A stretch of 27,625 nucleotides of DNA from Pigoraptor vietnamica (GCA_943704525.1 CALSCQ010001462.1:1-27625); one strand, 5' to 3'; positions 10,261 to 20,337 are shown, counted from the first letter of the stretch. Program-made: numbers and translations. The notes: generated from the letters alone by a model not told the origin.

Positions 10261-10671
10261 GTCGTCGGCTTCCGTGTGAAGCGCAGAGGGGTCGAAGTTG
10301 GATGAAGACCGCACCGCACGCGCGAAGGGCCAATCTCTACAAAAGGGGGCTGGTACCTTGTGTCAGCCTTGTGTCAGCGCGCAGCAGACACGGACCATAC
10401 AATCAATGAATAGCCCCATACAGCCGGATCATATTACAAGGCAGGCATACGCGCACACACACACACGCACATCAGTTGTTACACACACACACACACACCG
10501 GCGCACATACACGAAACTCTGAAGACTCGCTCACTATGCAGGAAGGTAACTCCGGCACTCCAACTTTACAAACGGGAAAGAAGCCCGTGCACCTACTCTG
10601 CAGACTGTGCTCCAAGCCGAACGTCGCGACGCTCACAGCGATTCGAAACGTGGAGATTCGCCACCACGCAT
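10261..10671 (-). other. 5' region of 2OG copy 2: relic mini-exon and intron
   Basis: Homologous to exon 1 and intron 1 of copies 1 and 3. The mini-exon position (10651-10637) reads ACG-TTT-CGA-ATC-GCT before GTGAGC, so the start codon is gone. The intron is CA-rich on the plus strand and its acceptor GTAG (10340-10337) is conserved. Confidence 0.6.
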
Positions 10672-10719
10672 GCAAAAAAAGGGTAAAAGAGCAGCATTTT
10701 CTTTCTTTTCTTCAGAGTT

Positions 10720-10771
10720 TTTTTTTTTTGGTTTTTGCGTGTTACTCACGTGATCGTTGTAACACTGTTAC
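10720..10771 (-). promoter_or_regulatory. Promoter module of 2OG copy 2
   Basis: T-rich tract from about 10719, then TCACGTGA at 10746-10753 and the palindrome GTAACAcTGTTAC at 10759-10771. Sequence and spacing match copy 1, so the regulatory module was kept although the start codon was lost. Confidence 0.55.
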
Positions 10772-11361
10772 GTCACGTTGCTGAGGTCCCCCCCCCCCCC
10801 TAATCAGTTATTTGCCGTCATGCCAATGTTGTTACTGTTTGCCGGGGAGCGCGCGCGTGGTTCTGTGTCAAGGGTGTGCACATGCTGCCGCCTTCAGTCA
10901 GTGCTCAGTGGCGGTTCAGTTTCATTCGCGTCATAAGTCGGTGTGCATAGGGCTTGCGCGTCGAGACTGACTTTTCGCAGTTCGCTTTTTGTGGCAGCTC
11001 GTGCTGCGCGTGCCCTATTTCGCGCGTAGCTGCGTTCTTTTGCTCTGCTTTTCCGGAGACTAAATGACCTGTTGTGGGGACATTGCGCCGTTTCGCCCGT
11101 GCGGTACGGGGACGCCTCAGAGCACAAACGCATACGCACACATACGAACACGCTCACAACATAAACACACACTAAAACACGCTCCAAGATAAGAAAGTCT
11201 TCATGCCACTTAAACACGGCACAGTGGCACGTCCTCTGCCGGTCCCTTCACATTCCCGACACGACCATTAGTGCCTCACGCACCAATCGACCAATCCCGC
11301 AAACCCTCAGTCCGGCGCGCAAACCAAAAGAGGCTCACTCTCTCTGCTCACTCTCCGTCGA
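10772..11361. other. Intergenic DNA between copies 2 and 3, with C13 tract
   Basis: No gene seen. A run of 13 C at 10788-10800 is followed by DNA homologous to the 3' flanks of copies 1 and 2 (from about 10945). The last 85 bp before the copy 3 stop match the region before the copy 2 stop almost exactly. Confidence 0.65.
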
Positions 11362-13362
11362 TCAGGCAACAGACGCCCCATCGAGCGATGCAATGATGGC
11401 GCCCCTGAAGTACACGCCCTCGTACACGCACGCGATGCACTGGTTGCCGGCATTCCACGGGTCCAAGCCAATGCACTGACTGCGAAGAACATGCCCTTTC
11501 CCTTCGAGGTCGTCGGAAAGGCCGTCCTCAAGAAACGGCACGTCGGCAAACGGGTGGCGCGGCTTGGCGTCCGACAGTCCGGCCACATACATCAGATCCG
11601 CCTCGGTGCATGCATAGACCTCGTGCGTGCCCTTGCCTGTCTCCAACCCCTCCTGACAAAAGTGCACGACGGGCATCAGCGTCAGCCGAAAGCCCTTCCC
11701 CTCCGCTCCCACGCGCGCCTCCGACAACGTACGGTGCACTTCCAGGTCAATTCCCTTGAGTGTGGTCGCGTCCGCCAGCGATGCCATCGTGTACCGGTGG
11801 TCCAGCAGAAAGCCCACGTGCCCCTTGTGGCTGCGCGCAATCGACGCAGCGCATTCCCCAATGATCGAACGCAGTTCGCGCGCCGTCGACTCGTCTGAAG
11901 TACCTTCACCGACGACACGCACGTTGCTTCGCTTGCCGCCGTCGTTCGCGGAGGACGACGCCGGCACGTCGCTTGGCGTCAGGGCAAAAGTGACAGTCAC
12001 ACGCGCCCCCGCAGTCACTTCCTCGATTTCATGAGGGCAGTCTCCGAAGAATGCGCACCAACGGACGTCCCCCAACACTTGCGACGACTCAAACTTGACC
12101 GCATGCGTGCCATGGCTCACATGCAGCGCGCCACCCGCGTGCTTAACCGGAAATACGACGACGGCCGTCCCAAGCATGTCGCCGCGTACGGGCGTATCAA
12201 CGTGCGCGCAAAAAAACCCGCCCGGACTGTACACGTTGAGCCGGTACGGAGTGAGCGTGACTCCCCGCTCCCCTCCCAGCAGTGTCCCCTCGACGTCCCG
12301 CTGTATGGTCCACTTCACAGCGTCCCATTCTCTCCCCTCCAGGCGGAACTTGTCCGCCGGTATCTCAAACGCCACATGCACCGACGGGTCCACCACCGTC
12401 TTCATCGACCGCAAGTCTCCAAACGGTGCCACGCGCGCGGCTACGCACAGCTCCGCAAGCACATTCTGCTCCTCGCGCATCCTGGGCCCGTCAAAGAGAG
12501 ACACCCGTGTCCACTGGTCACCGCGCAGGATGTCCAGACCAGTCACTCGACCGGCCTCGCCCTCCACGTAGAAGACCTTCCCCCGTCGCAGTTCGCGGCG
12601 CGCGGACACAATGGCTTCCGCCGCACTTTCGTCGCTACCCGCATTAGCGAGCGCCCGTATATGGCCGATGCTCTCGTACTTGTCGACGTCTTCGTCCGAG
12701 CGGCCGTTGACAAAGGTGTAGTAATGCTCCTTGCGGCCGATCACGTCGCCGAGGCACCGAACGGGAAATTTTTGTTGTCCCTTGGATTTTGGTGTCAGGC
12801 GGTCGATGAACTTGCGGAAAAACACGTACGCCTCGATGACGTCCGCCGGGGCAAATATCGGTGCGGCACGAGGGCTCTCGTGAGTAGATGCCTTGTCGCC
12901 GGCTTGCGTGTGGAGTGCAGAGCGAAGGGGACGAAGCTGGGCGACGACCGCACCGCGCGCGCCAACGGCCAAACGCTAAATGCGACATGGTGTCAGCGCG
13001 TAGCAGACACGGACCGACTCGGAAATAGCACTGTCGCACACATACACACGAGTAATGAACCGCCAAGAGCCGGATCATACTACGAGGCGTAAGCATACAC
13101 GAACTGACACACGCGCACACACATGCACACACGCGCGCACACACATACAAACGTTAACAAAGCAACAGAATGTACAACACATATATACTCCCACACACGC
13201 GCGCGTGCATGCGCGCAGATTCACTGCCCCAGCATGCAGAGCTGGAAAATAACTCACACTTTCAAACGGGAAAGAGGCCCATGCACTCACGGCGCCGACT
13301 GTGCTTCGGGTCACCCTTTCGGTAACAAGACGCGCCGCGGCGCTCACCGTAATTCGCAACAT
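11362..13362 (-). CDS. 2OG-Fe(II) oxygenase, array copy 3
   Basis: Two exons on the minus strand: 13362-13348 (Met-Leu-Arg-Ile-Thr, donor GTGAGC) and 12975-11362 (acceptor TTTAG), phase 0, 542 aa. The joined N-terminus (MLRIT-RLAVGARGAVV, then QLRPLRSALHT) is Arg-rich without acids, as expected of a mitochondrial presequence. The catalytic set is as in copy 1, except that the motif before the metal site reads FFCAHVDTP instead of FFRAHVDTP; HxD, distal His and Arg are present. A 3-nt insertion near the end creates an earlier stop, so the protein ends GASVA, without the STESE tail of copies 1 and 2. The 385-nt intron is CA-rich on the plus strand. Confidence 0.82.
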
Positions 13363-13439
13363 GCGTGATTCGCCACGTGGGCATGCACGCATGCAAGAGG
13401 CCAGAAAGACTTTGTGCGCTTGTGGGGGTCCTTTGCCTT

Positions 13440-13441
<2 letters not shown>

Positions 13442-13491
<50 letters not shown>
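13442..13491. repeat. T50 homopolymer upstream of 2OG copy 3
   Basis: Fifty uninterrupted T on the plus strand (A50 on the sense strand of copy 3), about 80 nt upstream of its ATG. Copies 1 and 2 have a shorter T-rich tract in the same place, so this is an expansion of a shared promoter element rather than a retrotransposed poly(A) tail. Next to it (13541-13554) is GTAAC-agga-GTTAC, a decayed form of the palindrome of copies 1 and 2. Confidence 0.85.
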
Positions 13492-13495
<4 letters not shown>

Positions 13496-13554
13496 CCAGT
13501 TTGCGGGTTCGGTGCGTTACTCACTGAGTTCACTGTGCCAGTAACAGGAGTTAC

Positions 13555-13844
13555 ATAAAAACGTCATTCGGAGATAAGACGGGGACGTACGGATCGGCCT
13601 CTCTTCCAACAAACACAAGAGAAAAATACTTCTTCTTCTGGCGCAGTTGGCACAACAGGCCATTCGCAGAGGGAATTTGTGCCTCAGCGACAAAGTGTGC
13701 GGCATTTTTGCTTTATACGGCATGTTGCCCTCCTAAAACAGCATTGCATGCACACGCCTCATGCGGCAGACCAATTTGCACCAATAAAAACGACTACGAT
13801 ATCATCTAGACTCAAACTCTCCAGTCCACACCCATCCCACGCGC
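13555..13844. other. Intergenic DNA between copies 3 and 4
   Basis: No gene seen. Lower in GC than its surroundings and without the 3' flank homology shared by copies 1-3, which marks copy 4 as outside the young duplication unit. AATAAA at about 13783 is on the plus strand and belongs to no visible plus-strand gene. Confidence 0.5.
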
Positions 13845-16000
13845 CTACGACACTCCCTCCTCGCTTGCAGTCGCGACCGGCCGGCCCTCGTCGAGCGTCG
13901 CAATAATGGCTCCCCTGAAGTATACGCTCTCCCGCACACTGTGCGCGCCCTCGTTACCCGCATACATACCCGTGTCGCTGGGAGTGTCGTAGCGCTTGAG
14001 CATCAGGCCCCTCTCGCCCGGGTCGTCCCAGAGGCCGTCCTCCAAAAAAGGCACATCCGAAAACGGGTGCCGCGGCTTGTCGTTGAAGTTGTCGTCGGAG
14101 AGCCCGGCCACATACATGAGGTCGGCCTCGGTGCAAGCGAAGACTTCGTCTCAAAGTCCATCTCACAGCCACTGAACCGGTCGCAGCGAACGTGCACGAC
14201 GGGCATCAGCGTCAGCCGAAAGCCCTTCCCCTCCGCTCCCACGCGCGCCTCCGACAGCGCGCGGTGCACTTCCAGGTCAATTCCCTTGAGTGTGGTCGGG
14301 TCGGTCAGCGATGCCATCGTGTACCGGTGGTCCAGCAGAAAGCCCACGTGTCCCTTGTGGCTGCGCGCAATCGCCGCAGCGCACTCCCCGATGATCGACC
14401 GCAGTTCGCGCGCCGTCGACTCGTCAGAAGCAGCACCATCAGCGACCGCATACACGTCGCGCGGCTCGGCATTCGTGGAGGACAGCGCTGGTCCGTCGCG
14501 CGGTGTCAGCGCAAATGTGACAGTCACACGCGCCCCTGCAGTGACTTCGTCAATTTCGTGAGGGCAGTCTCCGAAAAATGCGCACCAACGGACGCCCCGC
14601 TTCACACGAGAGGACTCAAACTCAACCGCACGCGGGCCGTGGCTGACATGCAGAGCGCCACCCTTGTGGGACACAGGAAGGGCGACGACGACCGTCCCAA
14701 GCATGTCGCCGCGCACCGGCGTGTCAACGTGCGCACGAAAAAACCCGCCCTGACCGTACACGTTGAGCCGGTACGGAGTGAGCGTGACTCCCCGCTCCCC
14801 TCCCAGTAGTGTCCCCTCGACGTCCCGCTGTATGGTCCGCTTCACATCGTCCCATTCGCTGCCCTCCAGGCGGAACTTGTCGGCCGTTATTTCTAACGCC
14901 ACACGCACCGACGGGTCCACCACCGTCTTCATCGACCGCAGGTCTCCAAACGGCGCCACGCGCGCCGCCACGCACAGCTCCGCAAGCACGTCCTGCGCCT
15001 CGCGCATCTCATCCCCGTTAAAGAGAGACACCGGTGTCCACTCGTTACCGCGCAGGATGTCCAGACTAGCCACTTGACTGGCCTCGCCCTCCACGTAGAA
15101 GACCTTGCCCCGTCGCAGAGCGCGGCGCGCGAAGACAATGGCTTCCGCCGCATAGCAGTCAATACCCGCACCAGCGAGCGCCCGTATGTCGTCGATGCTG
15201 AGGACCTCCTTCCCATAACGATCCTTCTCCGCGTTCTTAGAGAAATCGCGGTGCAATGGCCGTGGCACTGCGTCGTACCAGTGGATACGCTCTCCGTAGT
15301 CGCCGCCGCCGAGAGGATGCTGTTCTGTGGCCTCTTTCAGTCGCGAATGGTAGAGAGAAATTTCATCGTCCGTCATCTCTTCGAAGCGAGGCTGAATGAG
15401 AGTGTCCATGTAATGGCCGTTCACCACTTCGCCAAGCCGAAGACTCGTAATGGGGCGATACTTATGATCGAGGAACTGGCGGAAAAACACGTACGCCTCG
15501 ACGACGTCTGCAGGGGCAAATGTCGGCGCGGCAGGAGGGCTCTCGTGAGCAGACGCCTTGGTAAATGTCGGCGCTGCACGAGGGCCCTCGTGAGTAGATG
15601 CCTTGCCGTCGGATTCCGTGTGCAGCGCAGAGCGAGAATGGAGCAGTCGTGCTGTGCCTGCGTTCGCGAACAGACGCTGGAAAGAAGCCGGTCAGCGAGG
15701 GTAAGTGCACCGCCGGGAGGACGAGCTAGTGACACAGAAGGAAGGCATGGCGCGCCGTGCACGTTTACTATAGCACAAAGCACAACCAACACAGCACGTG
15801 CACACTTGTCCCTCTCGAGACGTAAGACATCGGAAGACGCAATACAACGGGCATCTCAAGTGTCAGTGCAAGAGGGCCAAACACAAACTCACAAGCGTCT
15901 GCGGCAGTGCAGTGGGCCGTGCCCCAACGAAGGACGCCCCTCGCCGTGACGCACTCCCCGCAACAAGGCGCACCGCTGCGCACGTCAGCCTGCGAGCCAT
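13845..16000 (-). CDS. 2OG-Fe(II) oxygenase, divergent array copy 4, one apparent frameshift
   Basis: Exon 1 16000-15893 (36 codons, donor GTGAGT), exon 2 from 15676 (acceptor CCAG). Exon 1 starts MARRLTCAAVRLVAG and joins in phase 0 to RLFANAGTARLLHSRS: a long Arg/Ala/Ser/Leu stretch without acids, a strong mitochondrial-type presequence. The body carries about 60 extra residues after VFFRQF, then the shared fold with HVD, DCPHEI and GARVTVTF. Near 14145-14153 (MDFET) the frame changes by one base; from 14147 down to 13845 the homologous C-terminus (EVFACTEADLMYVAG...) continues in another frame with about 90 diverged but well-kept codons. That is either a recent inactivation or a sequencing error. 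No splice pair fits the break. Unlike copies 1-3 it shares its upstream region with DNAJC3. Confidence 0.65.
15518..15607 (-). repeat. In-frame 45-bp tandem duplication in copy 4
   Basis: Two 45-bp units (15518-15562, 15563-15607) encode KASTHEGPRAAPTFT and KASAHESPPAAPTFA. Other copies have one such unit. It lies in the linker between presequence and catalytic body, and keeping frame supports translation of this exon. Confidence 0.85.
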
Positions 16001-16099
16001 CCCCTGTTCGTCACGCAGGTCGGGCTGTTACCCACAAGGGCAAAGGCGAGCCATCCCCTGTTCGTCACGCAGGTCGGGCTGTTACCCACAAGGGCAAAG
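15992..16099. repeat. Perfect 54-bp tandem duplication over the copy 4 start codon
   Basis: Units 15992-16045 and 16046-16099 are identical. The first contains the ATG of copy 4 (16000). The second repeats that ATG at 16054, where it opens only an 8-codon frame (MARLCPCG, stop). Read on the minus strand, the short frame precedes the true start and would act as an upstream ORF if transcription begins beyond it. Confidence 0.9.
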
Positions 16100-16464
16100 G
16101 GCAAAAAAAAAAGGAAGAAAGAAAGAACAAAGAAATAATAATTAGGGAACAACAGCACTGGATACTCTCGTACTGGACGTATCAGTCAGCGCTCTCCGCG
16201 ATCATGTTACCCAGTCACGTGACTACACGTGACATCCCGCAACCGGCCCAGCCAATCGCCGTGTGCCACCACACCACCGCCTGTTCAAGAAGGCTGCACT
16301 CCGATGCCGACTCGCCCTTTCACTCCTTTCGCTTGGTTACTGCTGTTGTAACTGTGCGCGTTGTGTGCGTGTGCTTGTCTGTCTTGAGCTGTGGCCTCCT
16401 TCTTCCGCGCCCTGCGGAGCATTCCGCACGTGTTGCTGTGGGGGTTTGACGTGACTGCGGCAGG
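16100..16464. promoter_or_regulatory. Divergent promoter region, 2OG copy 4 / DNAJC3
   Basis: Two E-box cores: TCACGTGA at 16215-16222 and ACACGTGA at 16225-16232, about 215 nt from the copy 4 start and 240 nt from the DNAJC3 start. An A-rich purine tract (about 16102-16140) lies on the copy 4 side. Joint regulation of the two genes is inferred from the arrangement. Confidence 0.5.
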
Positions 16465-17012
16465 ATGTCGCTTAGCACGACTGCCATCTCATGCGCCGCG
16501 CTGGCGTTGTTGCTATGCGGTGAGTGCGTGTGTGTTCGAGCATTCTGTGTAAGGGCACTCTGTGTGTATGTGGTATGCGTGTGCGTGTGTACATGGCGTG
16601 CGTGGCACATTTGTGTGGGCGCATGGAATCTCTTAAGGGCGTGTGTGTATTGCATGTGCGTGCTGTGGTGTCGTGTGTGCCTATGTGTGTATGTCGTGTG
16701 TGTCATTATGCTTGTGTGTGTGCCTGTGTGTGTCTATGTGTGAGTGCTGCGTGTTGTAATCAATTGCTATTTCCGTCGGACAGTGGCGTCGGTGTCCGCT
16801 ACCAGTGTGGATGGCTATCTGGAGGCGGCCAAGCGCCACATGGCCATGCAACAGTATACGGAGGCGCTGGACGCATACTCCAAGGCAATTGGTTCGTATT
16901 CGCGGCGTGTATGTGCGTGCCGCCACGAGCCCTTTTGTGGTAGTTGCTGTGTAGGCGCGGTCTATGTGTGTGTGTGCGTGTGCGCGTGTGTGTGCTTGTG
17001 TGCTTGTGTGTG

Positions 17013-17050
<38 letters not shown>

Positions 17051-17255
17051 TGCATCTGCTGTTGCGTGGCACCACTAAGTCTCTATGATTTGCAGCTCTT
17101 GAGCCCTCGAATTACCTGACGTATTATAAGCGCTCTGCTGTGCAATTTGCGATGGGACGGAGCAAGACGGCCCTGGAGGACTTGGATGAAGTCATTCGCC
17201 TCAGGCCAGGTGAGCGTTTGTGCGTACATGTGCGGCACTTGGGTGCTCATGTGTG

Positions 17256-17290
<35 letters not shown>

Positions 17291-17313
17291 ATGTGTGTGT
17301 GTGTGTGTGTGTG

Positions 17314-17358
<45 letters not shown>

Positions 17359-20337
17359 CGGGGGAAGCAACGCCTAGTGATTCAAACACTCGCCAGATGT
17401 TCCATGATGGCAACAAAAAACTGGTTTAATGAGAATGAAGGCTCTTCCCCCCCGGCACTGGTGCTTATGCACTCACACCTCTCTCTCTCTCTCTCTCTCT
17501 CACACACACTGATTACTACCTCTCTTTTCCGTCCACCCGCTTTCCCTTGTCTCCCATAGAGTTCACGCAGGCGCTGCTCCAACGGGCAAACCACAACCTC
17601 AAGACGGGCCGATTTGATGCCGCGCGCGAGGACTTCACAAGGATGGGTGGCGTGCCCGAGGCTCAGGAGAAGGTGTGTGTCCGCGTTGTGTGTGATTGTG
17701 TTTGTCTGTTTGTGTGTGTGCGTGTTTGTGTGTTGTGCGCGCATACCGTGCGTGTGTGTGGGTGTGCGCGTGTGTCGTGAGTTTGTCTGCTGGTTTCTGT
17801 CTCCACCCTGAAATTCTTTCCTCCGTTTTCCGCAGCTTCAACAGCTCGCGACCGTCGAGAGCAACATTGCTGCCGGCCGCGCAGCACTCGCGCGGAAGGA
17901 TTTCAACGCGGCGTACATGCTGCTCACGCAAGCCATCGAAATTTGCCCGTCGTACGACAAGCTGCGCATTCTCCGTGCGGAGGCCTACATTGGCGCCGGT
18001 GACCACATGCAGGCGATCGGCGACCTCTCGTGAGTGTTGGTGACTCCTTGCCGCGTTTTGTTGTTGTCGTCCTGCGTCTGCGCTGGTGATTGTACATGTG
18101 CGCCTTGAATGTTGCCGTGTTTGCGTGCGTGGTGGCGTGCGTATTTTTGTGCGTGCGTGTGTCTGTGTTTGTGTGCGCGCGGTCGCGGCGCATCCCTAAC
18201 CAGGCTTTTCACGAACCCGATCTGCAGTCGGGCGACCAAGTTGAATCCGGACAATGCGGACGCCCACCACACGATGAGCGTGCTGCACCACGCGAGGGGA
18301 GAGCCGACAGAGGCGCTCAAGTGGGTGTGACGATGGGACTGCAGAATGGCGCTGGTGTGCTGAGAGAAAGGGGGGGGGGGGGGGGGGGGAGCCTCCTTTT
18401 TTTGTTACAAGTCCACTAATATGTTGATGATGGAAATGTGCACATGCGCACACGTGTGCGTTTGCGCGAAGTCTGCCTCCGCGTTTGTTGCGTCCTTTCT
18501 CTTTGGTCTCCCCCTTGTAGTGTCTGGAATTAACTTCACATCTGCATGCGTGCGTGCGTGTGTGCGTGTGCAGGGCTGTTCGCGACTGCCTCAAGATTGA
18601 CGCAGACCACGCACAGGGCAACGCGCTCTACAAGGTGCGTGTGTGCGTGCGCGCTTAGTTGTTCGCTTCTTGTTAGTTACTCGCGCGATGTGTGCATTCA
18701 CGAGAGCCTATCCTTATTACATACCCCCCCCCTCGCGCGCCGAGCAGAAGCTGAAGAAGTTCGAGAAGTTCCTCGTGGACGGTGAGAGCGCCCTCGCCAA
18801 CAACGACCCTCTCAACGCAATCGGCAAGCTCACGAACGCCCTCAAGCTCGAGTCCCTCCCCATCTACGCCGTGCGCATCCACACGGCGATCTGCAAGGCG
18901 CATCTTAGTGTACGTTCTCTGTCCCTCTGTGTCCTCTTGTTCGCAGTTTGAAGTTCAATTCTGCGGAACTTAACTTGGCAAATGCGAGTGAGCGTTCAGT
19001 GAGCGTGAACGCTTGCAGCACACTCTTCGTGTTGTGTGTGCGGCTGTGTGCGCACCTACCCCGAGTCGTGTCTCATTCTCTGGTGTTGCGTGCGCAGCTT
19101 CGCAATCTGAAGGAGGCCGTGGACAACTGCCAAATGGCCATTCGCTACGATCCCAACCACATTGACGCACACATCGAGAAGGGCGAGGCACTCCTTCTCC
19201 TCGAAGAGTGGGAGGAAGGTGCGTTTGCGCGCGGTACTTTGCACACCCGACCTTCGTCCGAGTGGCAGCAGACGCCTACGTTTTGTTCTGCCGTTCGCCA
19301 TGTGCGCGGGGTAGTTGTTTGGATTGGGCGGCCTTCCGAAGTCGTGCGCAAGTGGACGTAATGTTCTGCAGTTGAGAGTTGCGGTTTTTGTTTGCTTACA
19401 TTTCCGTCCGTCGCAGCCGTCAACGCATTCCAGACTGCGCGCAACATTGACCAGAACAACCAGCGCGTGAGTACACTCCCGATCTCCCAGCTCTTATTCC
19501 CTCCCTTCTCACTATCGTTTCTCATTGCTAATTTGTCGCTCTGCGCTTATTTATTGCAATTCTCTTTCTCTCGCGCGCGCAGGCAAACGACGGCCTCAAC
19601 CGCGCGCAGAAGCTCGAGAAACAGAGCAAGCGCCGCGACTACTACAAGATTCTTGGCCTCCCGCGCACGGCAACGAAGCAGGACGTCACGAAGGTGTGTG
19701 ATGACAACTGGGTTTTGTGTGTTTGTGTGTGTTTGTTTGTGTGTGTGTGTGTGTGTGTCACGTGCCATAAAAGAAGTGGCATTATGTTGCCTTTCTCCTC
19801 ACTCTCTCCCTCCCGCAGGCCTACCGCAAGCTCGCAATGATTTGGCACCCCGACAAGTACGACGGTCCGGACAAGGAGGTGCGTTCCCTTGTGCGCTGTC
19901 ACAGTCACAACTGGACCCTGTGTGCAAACTGTCGCGTGCACACGCATCCACACGCACCGCACTCATCACACGCACCGCCCCCTTCCACCTTACGCAGGCC
20001 GCAGAGAAGATGTTCATTGACATTGCCGCGGCAAAGGAGGTCTTGACAGACGACGGTGAGTGCGGGGGCTGCGTGCGCGCGCGTGGGAACCATAGGTAGC
20101 CCACTGTTACACTGTCTTGAGCCTCTCTCCCCCCTCTGCTCCCATCTTGGAGTCGTGGGACAGCCGTTCGTTTTTATTGCTGATCTGCCGTTTCTCGCTC
20201 TTTCCACAGAGTTGCGCGCCAAGTTTGACGCCGGCGAAGACCCCCTCGATCCGGAACAGCAGCAACAACAGCAGCGCCACCACGGCTTCAACCCGTTCGG
20301 AGGCGGCGGTCAGCACTTCCAGTTTCACTGGGGCTGA
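16465..20337 (+). CDS. DNAJC3: ER co-chaperone DNAJC3/P58IPK homologue
   Basis: Fourteen exons: 16465-16519, 16784-16891, 17096-17209, 17560-17672, 17836-18029, 18228-18320, 18574-18634, 18748-18909, 19098-19218, 19417-19466, 19583-19693, 19819-19878, 19998-20055, 20210-20337. All phases close; 475 aa (human 504). Residues 1-24 are a signal peptide (LALLLCVASVSA). Residues ~28-350 are TPR pairs that in the family bind unfolded protein (TEALDAYSKAIALEPSNYLTYYKRS; DALDEVIRLRP-type helices). The J domain starts at RDYYKILGL (about 375), with HPD at 404-406 for BiP ATPase stimulation, then FIDIAAAKEVLTDD and a Gly/Gln tail, EDPLDPEQ...GFNPFGGGG...FHWG. No KDEL, as in animal P58IPK. Family role: ER folding and the unfolded-protein response. 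Donors follow GTNNGY; introns are TG-rich. Confidence 0.93.
16964..17052 (+). repeat. TG-rich tract in DNAJC3 intron 2
   Basis: Imperfect (TG)n run occupying the middle of intron 2, sense strand TG. Confidence 0.9.
17259..17355 (+). repeat. (GT)n tract in DNAJC3 intron 3
   Basis: About 97 bp of GT with two GCAT interruptions, in the first half of intron 3 (donor GTGAGC at 17210). A (CT)n run near 17478-17500 lies before the acceptor of the same intron and may serve as its pyrimidine tract. Confidence 0.92.
18370..18389 (+). repeat. G20 homopolymer in DNAJC3 intron 6
   Basis: Twenty consecutive G, about 50 nt after the donor of intron 6. The intron RNA would carry a G-run able to form quadruplexes. 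Confidence 0.93.

Noticed and set aside
8695-10314. GTG start at 10314 for copy 2
   Set aside because: Non-ATG starts are unlikely in a eukaryotic nuclear gene, and two ATG-based options exist.
13442-13491. A50 on the minus strand as the poly(A) tail of a retrocopy
   Set aside because: The same T-rich tract sits in the promoters of copies 1 and 2, and copy 4 upstream of it still has an intron; no target-site duplication seen.
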